A stretch of DNA of 64,000 bases from Halanaerobiales bacterium (GCA_023128035.1 JAGMES010000005.1:6815-70814); one strand, 5' to 3'; positions 28,113 through 37,385 are shown, counted from the stretch's first letter. Numbers and translations: made by a program. Notes: generated by a model from the sequence alone, not told the origin.

Positions 28113-28958
28113 TTAATACACCTCTCTTTTTACATTCAATACTTTCATCAACTCTTTTTCTGCTTCACTAATAGTCAGGGGAATATCAACCATAATTCCT
28201 CCCTTTTGTAGACGGGAGAATAGTTCTACCAAAATTGGTGGTCTTAAAGAAACCTGATTTAAAAACTCACGTTCCCGTAACACATCCTGAACATTTCCAT
28301 AACGAATGATTTTTCCAGAATGAAGAATATAAATTTTGTCAACAATTTCTGATAAAAGATTAATGTCATGACTTGTCAAAAGTAAAGCTGTACCATAACT
28401 ATGGTTGATCTCATTCATCAGATTAATCATTTCATCTTTTGATTCGGGATCAAGTCCATTAAATGGTTCATCCAATATTAATAATTCGGGTTTTAATACC
28501 ATTGCTCCTGCTAAAGCTACTTTTTTTTTCTGACCTCCACTAAGATAATGAGGAATCTTGTCTAAAAGATGGCTAATACCCAACCTATTACTTACTTCAT
28601 TGACCATTTGATATATCTCATCTTTAGTATATCCATAATTACGGGGAGTAAAAGCAATATCATCATAAACCGTCGGCCCAATAATCTGTTCATCAACATT
28701 CTGAAAAACCATTCCGATCTTTTTTACTACTTCTCGCTGTTCTTTGCTAGGCTGGTGTCCAAAGACAGTTACTTCTCCTTCTAATGGTTTTAATAGACCA
28801 AGGATATGTTTGAGAAGGGTTGTCTTTCCAGCGCCATTAGGACCAAGAATTGCAATTCGTTCCTTCTGATGCACCAAAAACTCTAAACCACAAACTGAAA
28901 CCTCTGTTTTGTCTGGATAAATATGTTTTATACAATGAACATGAACAATCTCTTTCAT
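28113..28958 (-). CDS. cbiO: Cobalt/nickel ECF transporter ATPase CbiO
   Basis: The ABC ATPase of an ECF metal importer, 281 residues. Walker A GPNGAGKT at 39-46, signature YLSGGQKKKVALAGAM near 140, Walker B LLILDEPFNGLDPES, and H-loop LLTSHD. The ATG at 28958 overlaps the cbiQ stop (ATGA). Metal specificity is inferred from cbiM. Confidence 0.92.
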   Translation of the reverse strand: MKEIVHVHCIKHIYPDKTEVSVCGLEFLVHQKERIAILGPNGAGKTTLLKHILGLLKPLEGEVTVFGHQPSKEQREVVKKIGMVFQNVDEQIIGPTVYDDIAFTPRNYGYTKDEIYQMVNEVSNRLGISHLLDKIPHYLSGGQKKKVALAGAMVLKPELLILDEPFNGLDPESKDEMINLMNEINHSYGTALLLTSHDINLLSEIVDKIYILHSGKIIRYGNVQDVLREREFLNQVSLRPPILVELFSRLQKGGIMVDIPLTISEAEKELMKVLNVKREVY

Positions 28959-29653
28959 AATATCACCACCAATACGATTACTATTATACCAGTTATGATC
29001 AGTAGAAGATCTCTCCAATGAAAATAAACTTCTTGTGAACTTCCCAGATGTCCAGTATAGCCCCGGATTATCATAATTTGGTACATCCTTTCACTCAAAT
29101 CAAATGCATGAATGAAAAGAACCCCTAAAACTCCAGCCAGATTTTTTAAATTTCCAAGGACTCGAATAGGACTACGCCCACCCCTTAGTTTTTGTATTGT
29201 TAATAAATTTTGAATTTGACTGATTAAGATAAAAAAGATTCTATAAGTAAAAAACATCCCCTCTACCAAAACTCCCGGCAAAAAACGATATAACAAACCA
29301 AATATTTGTGGATATGGGGTAGTAAATATTAGTAGGAGTAAAGATAAAGCTGCTGTTACAGCTTTTAAAATCACAACACTGCAAGTTGTTACTGAAGACA
29401 ATTTAAAAATAACAAAAGGTAAACTAAAAGAAGCTGGATAGATAGCATAATGACCAAATTTTATCAGAGAAATATTTGCTAAACGATAACCAATGAGTAA
29501 AACCATTACCAACATGATGAGTTGAATTGGTTGATCAGCTAATATAATTGAAACTATCAAAGATAAAGTAAGCAAAAATTTGGAGGCAGCAGAGCTCTGA
29601 TGCAACATGCTGTCTCCTTTATTGGCTATTAGATCAATATAGCTAAGATTCAT
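28955..29653 (-). CDS. cbiQ: ECF transporter transmembrane protein CbiQ
   Basis: A 232-residue T-component with about five transmembrane helices and the coupling-helix motif KLRGGRSPIRVLGNL (ARG-type) that contacts the ATPase. It links CbiM to CbiO. It overlaps cbiO by four bases and follows cbiM by about 30. Confidence 0.88.
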   Translation of the reverse strand: MNLSYIDLIANKGDSMLHQSSAASKFLLTLSLIVSIILADQPIQLIMLVMVLLIGYRLANISLIKFGHYAIYPASFSLPFVIFKLSSVTTCSVVILKAVTAALSLLLLIFTTPYPQIFGLLYRFLPGVLVEGMFFTYRIFFILISQIQNLLTIQKLRGGRSPIRVLGNLKNLAGVLGVLFIHAFDLSERMYQIMIIRGYTGHLGSSQEVYFHWRDLLLIITGIIVIVLVVIL

Positions 29654-29686
29654 ACCAACACTTCCTTAAGATTCAATTTGAAAGAA

Positions 29687-30412
29687 CTATCTTTTGAGCA
29701 AATCTGGTCTAACCTTACTAAAAAATCGAACTATAAAAATCGTAACTATAACCTCCATAAAGATTCCAATAAGAATAATTGCCATGAGACCAACAAGACC
29801 TGAAATTCCTAAAATCGATACTTCTTCAAGGTAAGTGTTCAAATTTGATTCAGTTTGAACAACTTCTAAATCATGAGTTTCATGATTTTCATCTCCATGA
29901 TTATGTGGAAGGGCAAACTCCCAACCTATTTGCGATGCACCGACTATGACCACCATAAATGATGTTGAAATAAGTAATGCTACCATCACTGCAATTCCTG
30001 CAGAAAGTATATCTTTTAAATACACTTTCTTTTTCAAAATATTAAAAACTCCCCAACCTACAAAAATTTCCAGACCCAAAACCAAACAATTAAGCCCAAC
30101 AACTGTAATCCCACCATGACCCATAAAACTCAAAAAAGTATTTACAATAAAAACAGCGATAAATCCTAACCAAGGTCCAGCAAGAATTCCAGCTAATATT
30201 GTCAAATTTATATGTATAGGTAATCCCCCCACTGGAATAGACATAGTAATCAGCATTAAAGCACTAATCACTCCGAGAAAGGGAATACTTTTGCGGATAT
30301 CTTCATTTTCTACTTTACGAATTGCAACTACCAAAATCACTGCTGTAATTAAATATCCAATCACCCACCAACTAATTGGTAAAACTCCATCAGGTATATG
30401 AATATGACTCAT
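29687..30412 (-). CDS. cbiM: Cobalt/nickel ECF substrate-binding membrane protein CbiM
   Basis: The S-component, 241 residues, about six to seven helices. The N-terminal MSHIHIPDGVLP loop inserts into the metal site in this family (Met1-His2-type ligands; here His3 and His5). A periplasmic loop near 180-200, HNHGDENHETHD, is histidine-rich and may collect metal. No separate CbiN is encoded. No cobalamin riboswitch is visible upstream; a family 1 repeat lies there instead. Cobalt and nickel cannot be told apart from sequence alone. Confidence 0.9.
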   Translation of the reverse strand: MSHIHIPDGVLPISWWVIGYLITAVILVVAIRKVENEDIRKSIPFLGVISALMLITMSIPVGGLPIHINLTILAGILAGPWLGFIAVFIVNTFLSFMGHGGITVVGLNCLVLGLEIFVGWGVFNILKKKVYLKDILSAGIAVMVALLISTSFMVVIVGASQIGWEFALPHNHGDENHETHDLEVVQTESNLNTYLEEVSILGISGLVGLMAIILIGIFMEVIVTIFIVRFFSKVRPDLLKR

Positions 30413-30433
30413 TTTTAATGACCTCCCTTAGAT

Positions 30434-30535
30434 AGATAAAGTCGAAATAATAACGAAGTTATTATTTCTTAAGTTTAACAACTTCTATCCCCACCTATAG
30501 ATGAGGGGAACTCGCCTTCTGAAATGTCGTTAAAT
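30434..30535. mobile_element. Short IS200/IS605-like repeat, family 1 (short form)
   Basis: AAAGTCGAAATAATAACGA, CTTAAGTTTAACAACTTC, a CCCCACCT/GATGAGGGG hairpin, and CGCCTTCTGAAATGTCGTTAAA. It lacks the middle 30-50 bases of the longer copies. It is directly upstream of cbiM. Confidence 0.7.
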
Positions 30536-30583
30536 GTATGATAGCCTTTTTTTGCTAATTTTATACTATCGTTTGAACACAAA

Positions 30584-30650
30584 TAAAATGATGACAAAAA
30601 AGCCACATCCAAAATTTCCCTGAGCTTTATTTGCCATCATTTTATTTTTA
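30584..30650. terminator. Long inverted repeat downstream of dacF
   Basis: AAATAAAATGATGACAAA and its complement (one mismatch) enclose about 30 bases that contain a further AAAGC/GCTTT pair. It lies between dacF and cbiM. It may end dacF transcription, but the A+T-rich stem and lack of a clear T-run leave the role open. Nothing else is seen in 30536-30676. Confidence 0.45.
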
Positions 30651-30676
30651 CTTTATTTGGTTAATAATATCATCTG

Positions 30677-31807
30677 CTAGATAAAAGTTTTAAACATTGA
30701 TGATATCCACCGCCAAAATCGATCAACCAATGACTTTTTCGTTACCTCATCTTTGGCAATCAAATCAACCTGGCCCATTTCTTCTCCGTTAACCTCTATT
30801 TTCATTATTCCTACTTTTTGTCCTGCAAGTATTGGTAGTTCAAGATCCTTATATGGTTCAATCGTTCTAGTTGCTGTAGATTCCTCTCCTTTAGGAATTG
30901 TGACTCTGAATTCCCGCGCTGCGATGAATTCTAATAGCTTCTCTTGACTCTCAGGAACTTCAATTGCATGAACAGCCTGACCTTTTTTGATTAAGGTTAT
31001 ATTTATAAACTGATCCAGACCATAATCCAGTAGTTTAATCGAATCCTGCCAGAGTTGATCAGCATGAAGAACTACAGCTATGACACTTCTTCCATTTCTA
31101 GAACCTGCTGAAATAAGACAACGTCCTGCTGCCCTCGTATAACCTGTCTTCCCACCATCACAGTCTTGATAATTCCAAAGAAGTTTATTATGATTGCGCA
31201 ATCCTCTGTCCCATTCATTCCCCGAAATCGTCTTATATTTGGTCTCATTTAATTTACGAAAAAGTTCATCTTGCATTCCATATCGCATAATCATTGCAAG
31301 GTCAAAAGCTGTGGTCAAATGGTTAACATCTGGCAAACCATTTGGATTACAGAAAGTTGTATTTATTGCTCCTATCTCTCTAGCTTTTCGAGTCATCAAT
31401 TCAGCAAACTTTTCCACACTCCCACCTATATGCTCAGCAACTGCTACAGAAGCATCATTTCCTGAACTTAACATGACACCATATAGAAGTTCTTCTAAGG
31501 TCAATACTTCACCTGACCTTAGATATATCGAAGATCCTTCTTGACTTGCTGCTCGTAAACTTACTTTAACTTTTGCATCTAATTTACCTAATTCAATTCC
31601 CAAAATTGTTGTCATGATTTTGGTAATACTTGCTGGTGGACGACGCTGATGAATATTTTTTCCATATAAAACTTTCCCTGTTTCAGCATCGATAACAATA
31701 GCAGCATCAGCAGTAACATAGATCGAAGCAGTAGCGTATCTTGCAAAAAAACTTAGGATGAAACATAACAAAAGGGTTATGATAACCCGCATCAATCCTC
31801 TGTTCAT
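30677..31807 (-). CDS. dacF: D-alanyl-D-alanine carboxypeptidase (DacF type)
   Basis: A penicillin-binding carboxypeptidase of 376 residues that trims peptidoglycan side chains. A signal peptide (1-27, ending near YATAS) leads to the catalytic S60-I-T-K63, SGN in LSSGNDASVA, and KTG in DGGKTGYT. A C-terminal beta-rich domain and a final amphipathic helix (SLVDRFWRWISSMFKTFI) fit membrane attachment. DacF acts on spore cortex in Bacillus. The ATG at 31807 has GGGAGTG upstream. Confidence 0.93.
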   Translation of the reverse strand: MNRGLMRVIITLLLCFILSFFARYATASIYVTADAAIVIDAETGKVLYGKNIHQRRPPASITKIMTTILGIELGKLDAKVKVSLRAASQEGSSIYLRSGEVLTLEELLYGVMLSSGNDASVAVAEHIGGSVEKFAELMTRKAREIGAINTTFCNPNGLPDVNHLTTAFDLAMIMRYGMQDELFRKLNETKYKTISGNEWDRGLRNHNKLLWNYQDCDGGKTGYTRAAGRCLISAGSRNGRSVIAVVLHADQLWQDSIKLLDYGLDQFINITLIKKGQAVHAIEVPESQEKLLEFIAAREFRVTIPKGEESTATRTIEPYKDLELPILAGQKVGIMKIEVNGEEMGQVDLIAKDEVTKKSLVDRFWRWISSMFKTFI

Positions 31808-31891
31808 GGATTTCACTCCCATTTACCCTAATCATAATAACAGTATTTACAATATAAAAAAATCTATTCACAATTTAGGTTTTTCTTAAAA

Positions 31892-31921
31892 TAAAAAGCT
31901 CAGGAAATCTTTCCTGAGCTT
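31892..31921 (-). terminator. ytfJ terminator
   Basis: Stem AAGCTCAGGAAA / TTTCCTGAGCTT then TTTATTTT on the minus strand; the stem begins inside the ytfJ stop codon. Confidence 0.9.
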
Positions 31922-32339
31922 AATGACTCTTATCTTCTTTTTTTACATTTTTCATAATTTCCTTAATTTCCTGCATCATCTCAGGAGCAATATTAATCAA
32001 TCGCTCTAGAACTGCATTATTAGAAACTGGTAATAGTCGTACTTGATCTTTTCCTACCACCAAAAAAGCCACTGGATTTAAGCTAACACCTGCACCACTC
32101 CCACCACCAAATGGAGAGCCTTTAACTTCCTTACCATTGGAATCTTTAGAATTTCCATTGGTTTTTAAAATAAACTCACTTCCACCAGCAGCAAAACCAA
32201 AACTTACTCTTGATATAGGAATTATTACTTCTCCATTGGGAGTTTCAACTGGATCCCCAACAATTGTGTTTACATCCACCATTCCCTTAATATTTTCTAA
32301 TGCTGAGCTCATTAATGTTTCAATTGGATGATCGGCCAT
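31920..32339 (-). CDS. ytfJ: YtfJ/GerW family sporulation protein
   Basis: A 139-residue protein: N-terminal HPIETLMSSALENIKGMVDV, then IPISRVSFGFAAGGSEF and a glycine-rich SPFGGGSGAGVSLNPVAFLV. GerW/YtfJ proteins localise to spores and are needed for germination response in some species. Its ribosome site GGAGGG lies inside the end of the DUF2953 gene, which it overlaps by 28 bases, so the two are coupled as in Bacillus ytfI-ytfJ. Confidence 0.92.
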   Translation of the reverse strand: MADHPIETLMSSALENIKGMVDVNTIVGDPVETPNGEVIIPISRVSFGFAAGGSEFILKTNGNSKDSNGKEVKGSPFGGGSGAGVSLNPVAFLVVGKDQVRLLPVSNNAVLERLINIAPEMMQEIKEIMKNVKKEDKSH

Positions 32340-33073
32340 CTATTCTTAGCCCTCCTTTTATACTCTTTTACGAGTATCCTTAACCCTGTAATCATAAGTT
32401 TACCAATTCGCACACTAAATATACTTTCAAATTGAATATCCACTCCAGCTGTTTCATAGTGTGGAATAACTTTGAGATCAGGAGTAGTTTTAATATCTGA
32501 AAAAATAGATAATATCTCCACAAAAAATAATTTACCAGCCCAAATCAACCCATTAGACATCCCTGTAATAGATGCATCAGAAAAACCAAAATGAGTGTAC
32601 CAGATTAATTTTCTGCATTCACCTTTGATACTCATGATTAACATAACAACAACACGATAAATTGTTGCATTACTAAGCCATAATTCGTTTTGATCCTGAT
32701 CTTCTTTGCGAAATGATTTCAACATCTCAGTCATTGCATCAAACTGATCAGTTATTTTCAAAAAAAATTTCAGTTTTTTAAGTAAATCTTTAAGATTTAT
32801 AGAATGAACCCCATATTCGTTTATGACCTCTTCTTTCTTTTTACCCTTTGCGCCAGAAACTTCTGCTTCTATCTCCATGATTGGACCCAAAATCCAATTA
32901 CGTATTTTGATTGCTGATATCTCGAAACGATAAAAAAGCAGCCCAAAAAATGCATCTACCTTGATCTCTAACTTATCATCCCAATTATAACGATAATAAT
33001 TGAAATAAACCTTTACAGGTAAAAGGAGTATCAAAAACGCTATAAAAATCAAAATCAAAAATACCCAAGCCAT
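32312..33073 (-). CDS. DUF2953 (YtfI-like) membrane-anchored protein
   Basis: A 253-residue protein with a strongly hydrophobic N-terminal segment (residues 2-22) and a soluble remainder; KVDAFFGLLFYRFEI and a C-terminal region near FSDIKTTPDLKVIPHYE match DUF2953, the Bacillus YtfI family. Its function is unknown but it is consistently linked to ytfJ. The ATG at 33073 follows GGAG; the frame start at 33100 has no site. This is the last core gene before the accessory island. Confidence 0.8.
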   Translation of the reverse strand: MAWVFLILIFIAFLILLLPVKVYFNYYRYNWDDKLEIKVDAFFGLLFYRFEISAIKIRNWILGPIMEIEAEVSGAKGKKKEEVINEYGVHSINLKDLLKKLKFFLKITDQFDAMTEMLKSFRKEDQDQNELWLSNATIYRVVVMLIMSIKGECRKLIWYTHFGFSDASITGMSNGLIWAGKLFFVEILSIFSDIKTTPDLKVIPHYETAGVDIQFESIFSVRIGKLMITGLRILVKEYKRRAKNRWPIIQLKH

Positions 33074-33201
33074 AAATACTCCTCCAGTGATAGCATTCAT
33101 CTGCTAAACTAATTGGAAACAATTACTCTAACGTTTATTTTACCACCACTGGCAAAGTTTATACCTTCAAATCTTTATCTCTAAAATCAACCACCACTCA
33201 A

Positions 33202-35145
33202 CTAACCCAACAACGAAGCCGCTTCCTCCCACTTAAGCATTAACTCTTTAATTTTACCCTCCATCACTTGATTATCTTGATTTAATTTATTCAAATATTC
33301 CAGTTTCCCGAGATTTTCCGGTATAATCATAAGTCTCTGATTTTCCTCTATCTTTGTTTCAAGAGTAGCTATCTCTTCTTCAAGAGACTCTACTTCTCTT
33401 TGAAGCTGTTTTTGTATCATCTTCTGTTCTTTTTCCTGAGCTCTTTGAAATTGAGAGTGATTATGCTTTTTTTGTTCACTCTTTATGGCTGTTTTTGCCA
33501 ACATTTTTTGTTTTTTTATCTCTGCTTTTTTTAATAATTTTTGTTGATACTTATCATAATTTCCCGGGTAATAAACCAATTGCTGATCTTCAATCGCATA
33601 GATCTCATCAACAACCCGATTTAAAAAATAACGGTCATGAGAAACAACCAGTAATGTTCCATCAAAATTTTTAAGTGATTCTTCGAATATTTCAATTGAT
33701 GGAAGATCAAGGTGGTTAGTCGGTTCATCCAGAATCAGGAAATTAACCTGGCTATGAACCATCTTCAGCATTATAAACCGACTTCGTTCTCCACCACTTA
33801 AATCTTTTACTAGCTTAAATACCTCTTCTCCTACAAATCCGTAATGAGCCAGAATTCCGCGGACTTTTGACTCTGGCATTGGACCTACCGTATTACGCAA
33901 AGATTCCAAGAGAGTCAATTCCCCATCTTCAAATTTCTGATGTTGATCTAAATAGCCAATCTTCACATTAGCACCAACTTTTATTCCACCGTGATTAGGT
34001 TTATTCTCGCCCAGCATTAATTTCAGTAAAGTCGTCTTGCCTGAACCATTCGGGCCAATTAAACCTAGTCTCTGCCCATAAAAAAATTTTAAATCTGTTG
34101 ATTTAAGAAGGGTTTTTTGATCAAAACTTTTTTGCACTCCCTCCATTACCAATACTTCTTTTCCACTCCGACCGCCCTCAAACTGAAGTTGGAATTTTAG
34201 CTCATCCATAGTAGGACGGTCTAACTTCTCTATTTTCTCAATCTGTTTTTCGATATTGGCTGCTTGCTTATGCAATTTTTCATTATCACCGATTCTGGCC
34301 CAGTTACGAATACGTTTAGCTGCCTCCTCTTTGTGCCGAATCACCTTTTGTTGATTCTCATACTTTTTTAAGGCAAGTTCATAACGTAACTTCCGCTCTT
34401 CTAAATAGTAGGAATAGTTTCCAGGATACTCTTCCTCTCCTCCATCTTTTATTTCAATTATTCTCTTGACCGTTTTATCAAGAAAATATCGATCATGGGA
34501 GATGATTAAAGCAATTCCATTAAATTTGTTAAGATATCCTTCCAACCAGTCGATAGCAGACAAATCCAAATGGTTAGTTGGTTCATCCAAAAGCATAATT
34601 TCTGGTTCAGAAAGAAGAAGAACAGCTAATTCTAATCGCGCCATCTCACCACCACTCAAATGAGTTATCTTGGTTTTAAAAGAAATAGTGAATCCCAAGC
34701 CTTGGGTGATCTGTTTCATCCTACTTTCATAGATATATCCTCCCTGTTCTTCAAATTCTGCAGAAAGTTGACCATACTCCTCCATATATCGATTGATATC
34801 TGCTTCTGTACATTGATTAGCCTGAGTCATGTGACCTTCTAATTCACGCATCCTGACTTCCATCTTCTTTAAATGGGCTGCCCCTTTCCAGAGCCTTTCC
34901 ATAACTGTTTCATCTTGATTTCGTTTTGGAATTTGGGTCAAATACCCTATCCGTACATTTCTTCCAATCGCTATCGTTCCCTGATCAGGAACTTCTATTC
35001 CAGTAATCAACTTAAAGATTGTCGATTTACCAGAACCATTTGCTCCGATTAATCCTACCCGTTCACCGGGATAAAGTACCATCGAAAAATCCTCTAAGAC
35101 CGATTCTAAACCAAAATTTTTCTTAATATGAGACAATGTAATCAT
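33202..35145 (-). CDS. ABC-F family ATP-binding protein
   Basis: A 647-residue ABC-F protein with two ATPase domains and no membrane segment. First Walker A GANGSGKS at 34-41, first signature LSGGEMARLELAVLL; second Walker A GPNGSGKTTLL near 375, second signature LSGGERSRFIMLKMV; both Walker B regions end DEPTNHLD. A long interdomain linker and a C-terminal coiled coil (about 545-647) follow. Members act on the ribosome, as translation factors or antibiotic protection proteins. The attenuator-type leader with a small ORF argues for inducible ribosome protection. The ATG at 35145 follows AGGAGG. Confidence 0.92.
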   Translation of the reverse strand: MITLSHIKKNFGLESVLEDFSMVLYPGERVGLIGANGSGKSTIFKLITGIEVPDQGTIAIGRNVRIGYLTQIPKRNQDETVMERLWKGAAHLKKMEVRMRELEGHMTQANQCTEADINRYMEEYGQLSAEFEEQGGYIYESRMKQITQGLGFTISFKTKITHLSGGEMARLELAVLLLSEPEIMLLDEPTNHLDLSAIDWLEGYLNKFNGIALIISHDRYFLDKTVKRIIEIKDGGEEEYPGNYSYYLEERKLRYELALKKYENQQKVIRHKEEAAKRIRNWARIGDNEKLHKQAANIEKQIEKIEKLDRPTMDELKFQLQFEGGRSGKEVLVMEGVQKSFDQKTLLKSTDLKFFYGQRLGLIGPNGSGKTTLLKLMLGENKPNHGGIKVGANVKIGYLDQHQKFEDGELTLLESLRNTVGPMPESKVRGILAHYGFVGEEVFKLVKDLSGGERSRFIMLKMVHSQVNFLILDEPTNHLDLPSIEIFEESLKNFDGTLLVVSHDRYFLNRVVDEIYAIEDQQLVYYPGNYDKYQQKLLKKAEIKKQKMLAKTAIKSEQKKHNHSQFQRAQEKEQKMIQKQLQREVESLEEEIATLETKIEENQRLMIIPENLGKLEYLNKLNQDNQVMEGKIKELMLKWEEAASLLG

Positions 35146-35165
35146 AACAATTTCCTCCTTCGCAA

Positions 35166-35195
35166 ATAAAAAACCGCAGACAATTTGCCTACGGT
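35166..35195 (-). terminator. Leader attenuator 2 of the ABC-F gene
   Basis: On the minus strand ACCGTAGGCAA / TTGTCTGCGGT then TTTTTTATTTG, ending 15 bases before the ABC-F ribosome site. A factor-independent terminator placed directly before the gene. A near copy is at 53776-53800. Confidence 0.8.
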
Positions 35196-35209
35196 CAGTT
35201 TTTTTGGAT

Positions 35210-35253
35210 AAAATAAAAACCATGGCAATAGGTGATCAACCTAAACCATGGTG
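35210..35253 (-). terminator. Leader attenuator 1 of the ABC-F gene
   Basis: On the minus strand ACCATGG-TT-TAGGT, loop TGATC, ACCTA-TTG-CCATGGT then TTTTATTTT. It lies 36 bases after the leader peptide stop. Absent from the remnant copy at 53.8 kb. Confidence 0.75.
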
Positions 35254-35289
35254 GTATTTTTGATAAATTTTAAGTACTAAAAAATTATC

Positions 35290-35403
35290 TTACCCCCCAT
35301 AATCTGGTTGAATCGTATTATTGAATTTTGGACGCACGAACCCCTTGGGGGAAAGGGAAATTGCTGTTTTAGAATAAAAATTGTACGCACCATTGCAGAA
35401 CAT
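35290..35403 (-). CDS. 37-residue leader peptide of the ABC-F gene
   Basis: A short ORF, MFCNGAYNFYSKTAISLSPK and on to IQPDYGG, with a strong AGGAGGG six bases before its ATG. It precedes two terminator hairpins and the ABC-F gene, the arrangement of ribosome-mediated attenuation, in which a drug-stalled ribosome in the leader keeps the downstream gene transcribed. The last seven codons are conserved in the remnant at 53.85 kb. The stall site, and which drug class would cause it, cannot be told from sequence. Confidence 0.75.
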   Translation of the reverse strand: MFCNGAYNFYSKTAISLSPKGFVRPKFNNTIQPDYGG

Positions 35404-35643
35404 ATTCAACCCTCCTATAGTTTCAGATACATCTCACTTCATTTTACCATAATTTTCGGAAAACTGTCAAGGTAAGAACTAGATTTATAATACCAGGTTT
35501 GACTTTTCTAAATTTGGTAAGTTTTTTAACATCCCAAAACTACTCCCCTTTGGTCTGAGTCCTCTTCACTACCATTAATTACAATATTGCCGTTAGGCAC
35601 GAATCACATTGAATATAAAATTGAAATCCTTTGTCAAACATAC

Positions 35644-35676
35644 AAAAACTGCATCCATGTATCACGGTGCAGATTT
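35644..35676 (-). terminator. trpP terminator
   Basis: Minus strand CTGCA-C-C...GG-A-TGCAG followed by TTTTTG, 40 bases after the trpP stop. The rest of 35404-35643 shows no gene or clear signal. Confidence 0.65.
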
Positions 35677-35715
35677 TGATTATGTTCCTTTATTTGATTA
35701 AAAAAAATCACATAA

Positions 35716-36225
35716 CTAGATCGACATATCTTCTACTGGAGAATTAATTTTTTGCATTAACTCTTGCAAAATTACCAAAACAATTACATTCATTAATGTC
35801 CCAGGAATTGCAACTCCTATAAATAAAGTTAATCCAGATGTGGGTAATCCAACCAAAATTGAAGCTGTTAATAGAAAGATACTTGCACTAAGTAATGATC
35901 CAATTATTCCTACTAACACTACAATAATTTTTTTAATTATCTTAACTCTACTTACCAAAAAATACATAGCTAATCCAGATATCAATTTGTCTATTAAATT
36001 TGGTATTTGCCCTCCTGGAAATCCAGTTGTTAAAGCAGTAATAATCCCAACTCCCAATGATGTTAACAAGACAAGTTTAAAGTCTCTCTTATTTAGAACC
36101 ACTAAAAAAAGCATTACCAAAGTAAAATCAGGTTTCATTCCAAAAAGTATTGGAGGACATACCGTATGAAGAACAAATCCCAATCCAACCATAACAGACG
36201 CCTGAACAAAATCTTTTAAGTTCAT
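35716..36225 (-). CDS. trpP: Tryptophan transporter TrpP-like protein
   Basis: A 169-residue membrane protein with about five helices, resembling Bacillus TrpP (YhaG): MKPDFTLVMLF and ALTTGFPGGQIPNLIDK are close to the conserved TrpP segments. It is the predicted substrate-specific importer of tryptophan. No T-box or TRAP site is visible; it follows the alkC-like gene by 11 bases and is probably the last gene of that operon. Confidence 0.8.
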   Translation of the reverse strand: MNLKDFVQASVMVGLGFVLHTVCPPILFGMKPDFTLVMLFLVVLNKRDFKLVLLTSLGVGIITALTTGFPGGQIPNLIDKLISGLAMYFLVSRVKIIKKIIVVLVGIIGSLLSASIFLLTASILVGLPTSGLTLFIGVAIPGTLMNVIVLVILQELMQKINSPVEDMSI

Positions 36226-36236
36226 TTTTTCACTCC

Positions 36237-37373
36237 TTACGATCTATGAAAATTTAAATGTGAAACGCATTTGACTTTCCCATTGACAATCCAATCAATG
36301 ATATATGCTCCATTCTCAAGTTTGCAGTTACTAGTGTCCGTTAAATGATGTTTTCTCTCAAAAACAATAGATTCTAAAGATCCTATATGCACTTCGCCCC
36401 CTTCATATATCCTAACTCTTGGTTTATTGCCTTTTCCAGGCATAGTTAATCTATACTGTAGATATGCTGAAAAATCTTTCAAGGCTTTATTTTCCAAAGT
36501 AATTTTAAAAACAATTACTTCATTAAGTTGAATATCAAAACCATTCACAGCTTCTACTTTCATGTCAATGCATTCTGCAATCTCATATCCAAAAACATGT
36601 TGAACTTTTCCGAAATCCTTTTTCCGAAGCCATCGTAAACCATGCTTAATAACCCACTCTACCGTAGATAAATCTTTCTCCTTCCACATGGAACACCAAT
36701 TTATTGCAATCTCTTGATTGTCTTTTGATATATCATTAATACTATTCGCCACCGCTTTATTAACATATTTTGATGGATCATCAATCAGATAATCAATAAT
36801 TGAAAAGATTTTTTCAGGATCTTCTCGTAAGAATGGGATGAAAGGAACCCATACTCCCCTCGGACGAGTTGCTTCAACACACGCCCTTCTGACATTTTCT
36901 CTGGAATCATATTTCAACCTCTCCAACTCACTTATAAAAGAAGGTCCATTTTGCAATAGAAGTTGTCTCATCGCTCCCTGAGCATTTTCCCGTGGCCCTG
37001 TTGCAGGATCATCAGCGATTTCTATTAACCGCTCTAAACATTTGATAGGCTCACCACCCAAGGTGAAAACAAACATATCTGGAACTCTACAACGAATTCG
37101 ATGATTATTCGATTTAGCAAAATACTCTGTCAATTCTAGTTGAGTACTACTATCTACACCCAAGCTTAACACATTTTCTGTAACATTTTTAGCTTGTTCA
37201 GTTAATGTTAGTTCATAAAAACCTTCTTCTATCATTGACTTGATTCTTTCTTCAACTATATTTTTTTGAAATCCAAAATCAAGTAAATGCTTTTTTACTC
37301 CCTCTAAATAACCATCCTTTGGATCAGACTTTGGAACCCCTAGACTCTTTTTTCGTTCTTTAATGATCTTCAT
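36237..37373 (-). CDS. DNA alkylation repair glycosylase, AlkC-like
   Basis: A 378-residue HEAT-like repeat protein of the AlkC/AlkD superfamily. VRRACVEATRPRGVW, FLREDPEKIFSIIDYLIDDP and SKYVNKAVANSINDISKD are characteristic of AlkC proteins, and the last about 110 residues form a beta-rich domain like the Ig-like C-terminus of AlkC. It would excise 3-methyladenine-type lesions. GGAGG precedes the ATG. Upstream is a frameshifted gene, downstream trpP. Confidence 0.82.
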   Translation of the reverse strand: MKIIKERKKSLGVPKSDPKDGYLEGVKKHLLDFGFQKNIVEERIKSMIEEGFYELTLTEQAKNVTENVLSLGVDSSTQLELTEYFAKSNNHRIRCRVPDMFVFTLGGEPIKCLERLIEIADDPATGPRENAQGAMRQLLLQNGPSFISELERLKYDSRENVRRACVEATRPRGVWVPFIPFLREDPEKIFSIIDYLIDDPSKYVNKAVANSINDISKDNQEIAINWCSMWKEKDLSTVEWVIKHGLRWLRKKDFGKVQHVFGYEIAECIDMKVEAVNGFDIQLNEVIVFKITLENKALKDFSAYLQYRLTMPGKGNKPRVRIYEGGEVHIGSLESIVFERKHHLTDTSNCKLENGAYIIDWIVNGKVKCVSHLNFHRS

Positions 37374-37385
37374 TTTAATCCTCCA

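Noticed and set aside
30413..30676. Possible cobalamin or nickel riboswitch upstream of cbiM
   Set aside because: No B12 box or four-way junction pattern is visible; the gap holds a family 1 repeat and an inverted repeat.
36226..36236. Possible T-box upstream of trpP
   Set aside because: Only 11 bases separate it from the alkC-like gene and no T-box consensus is present further up.
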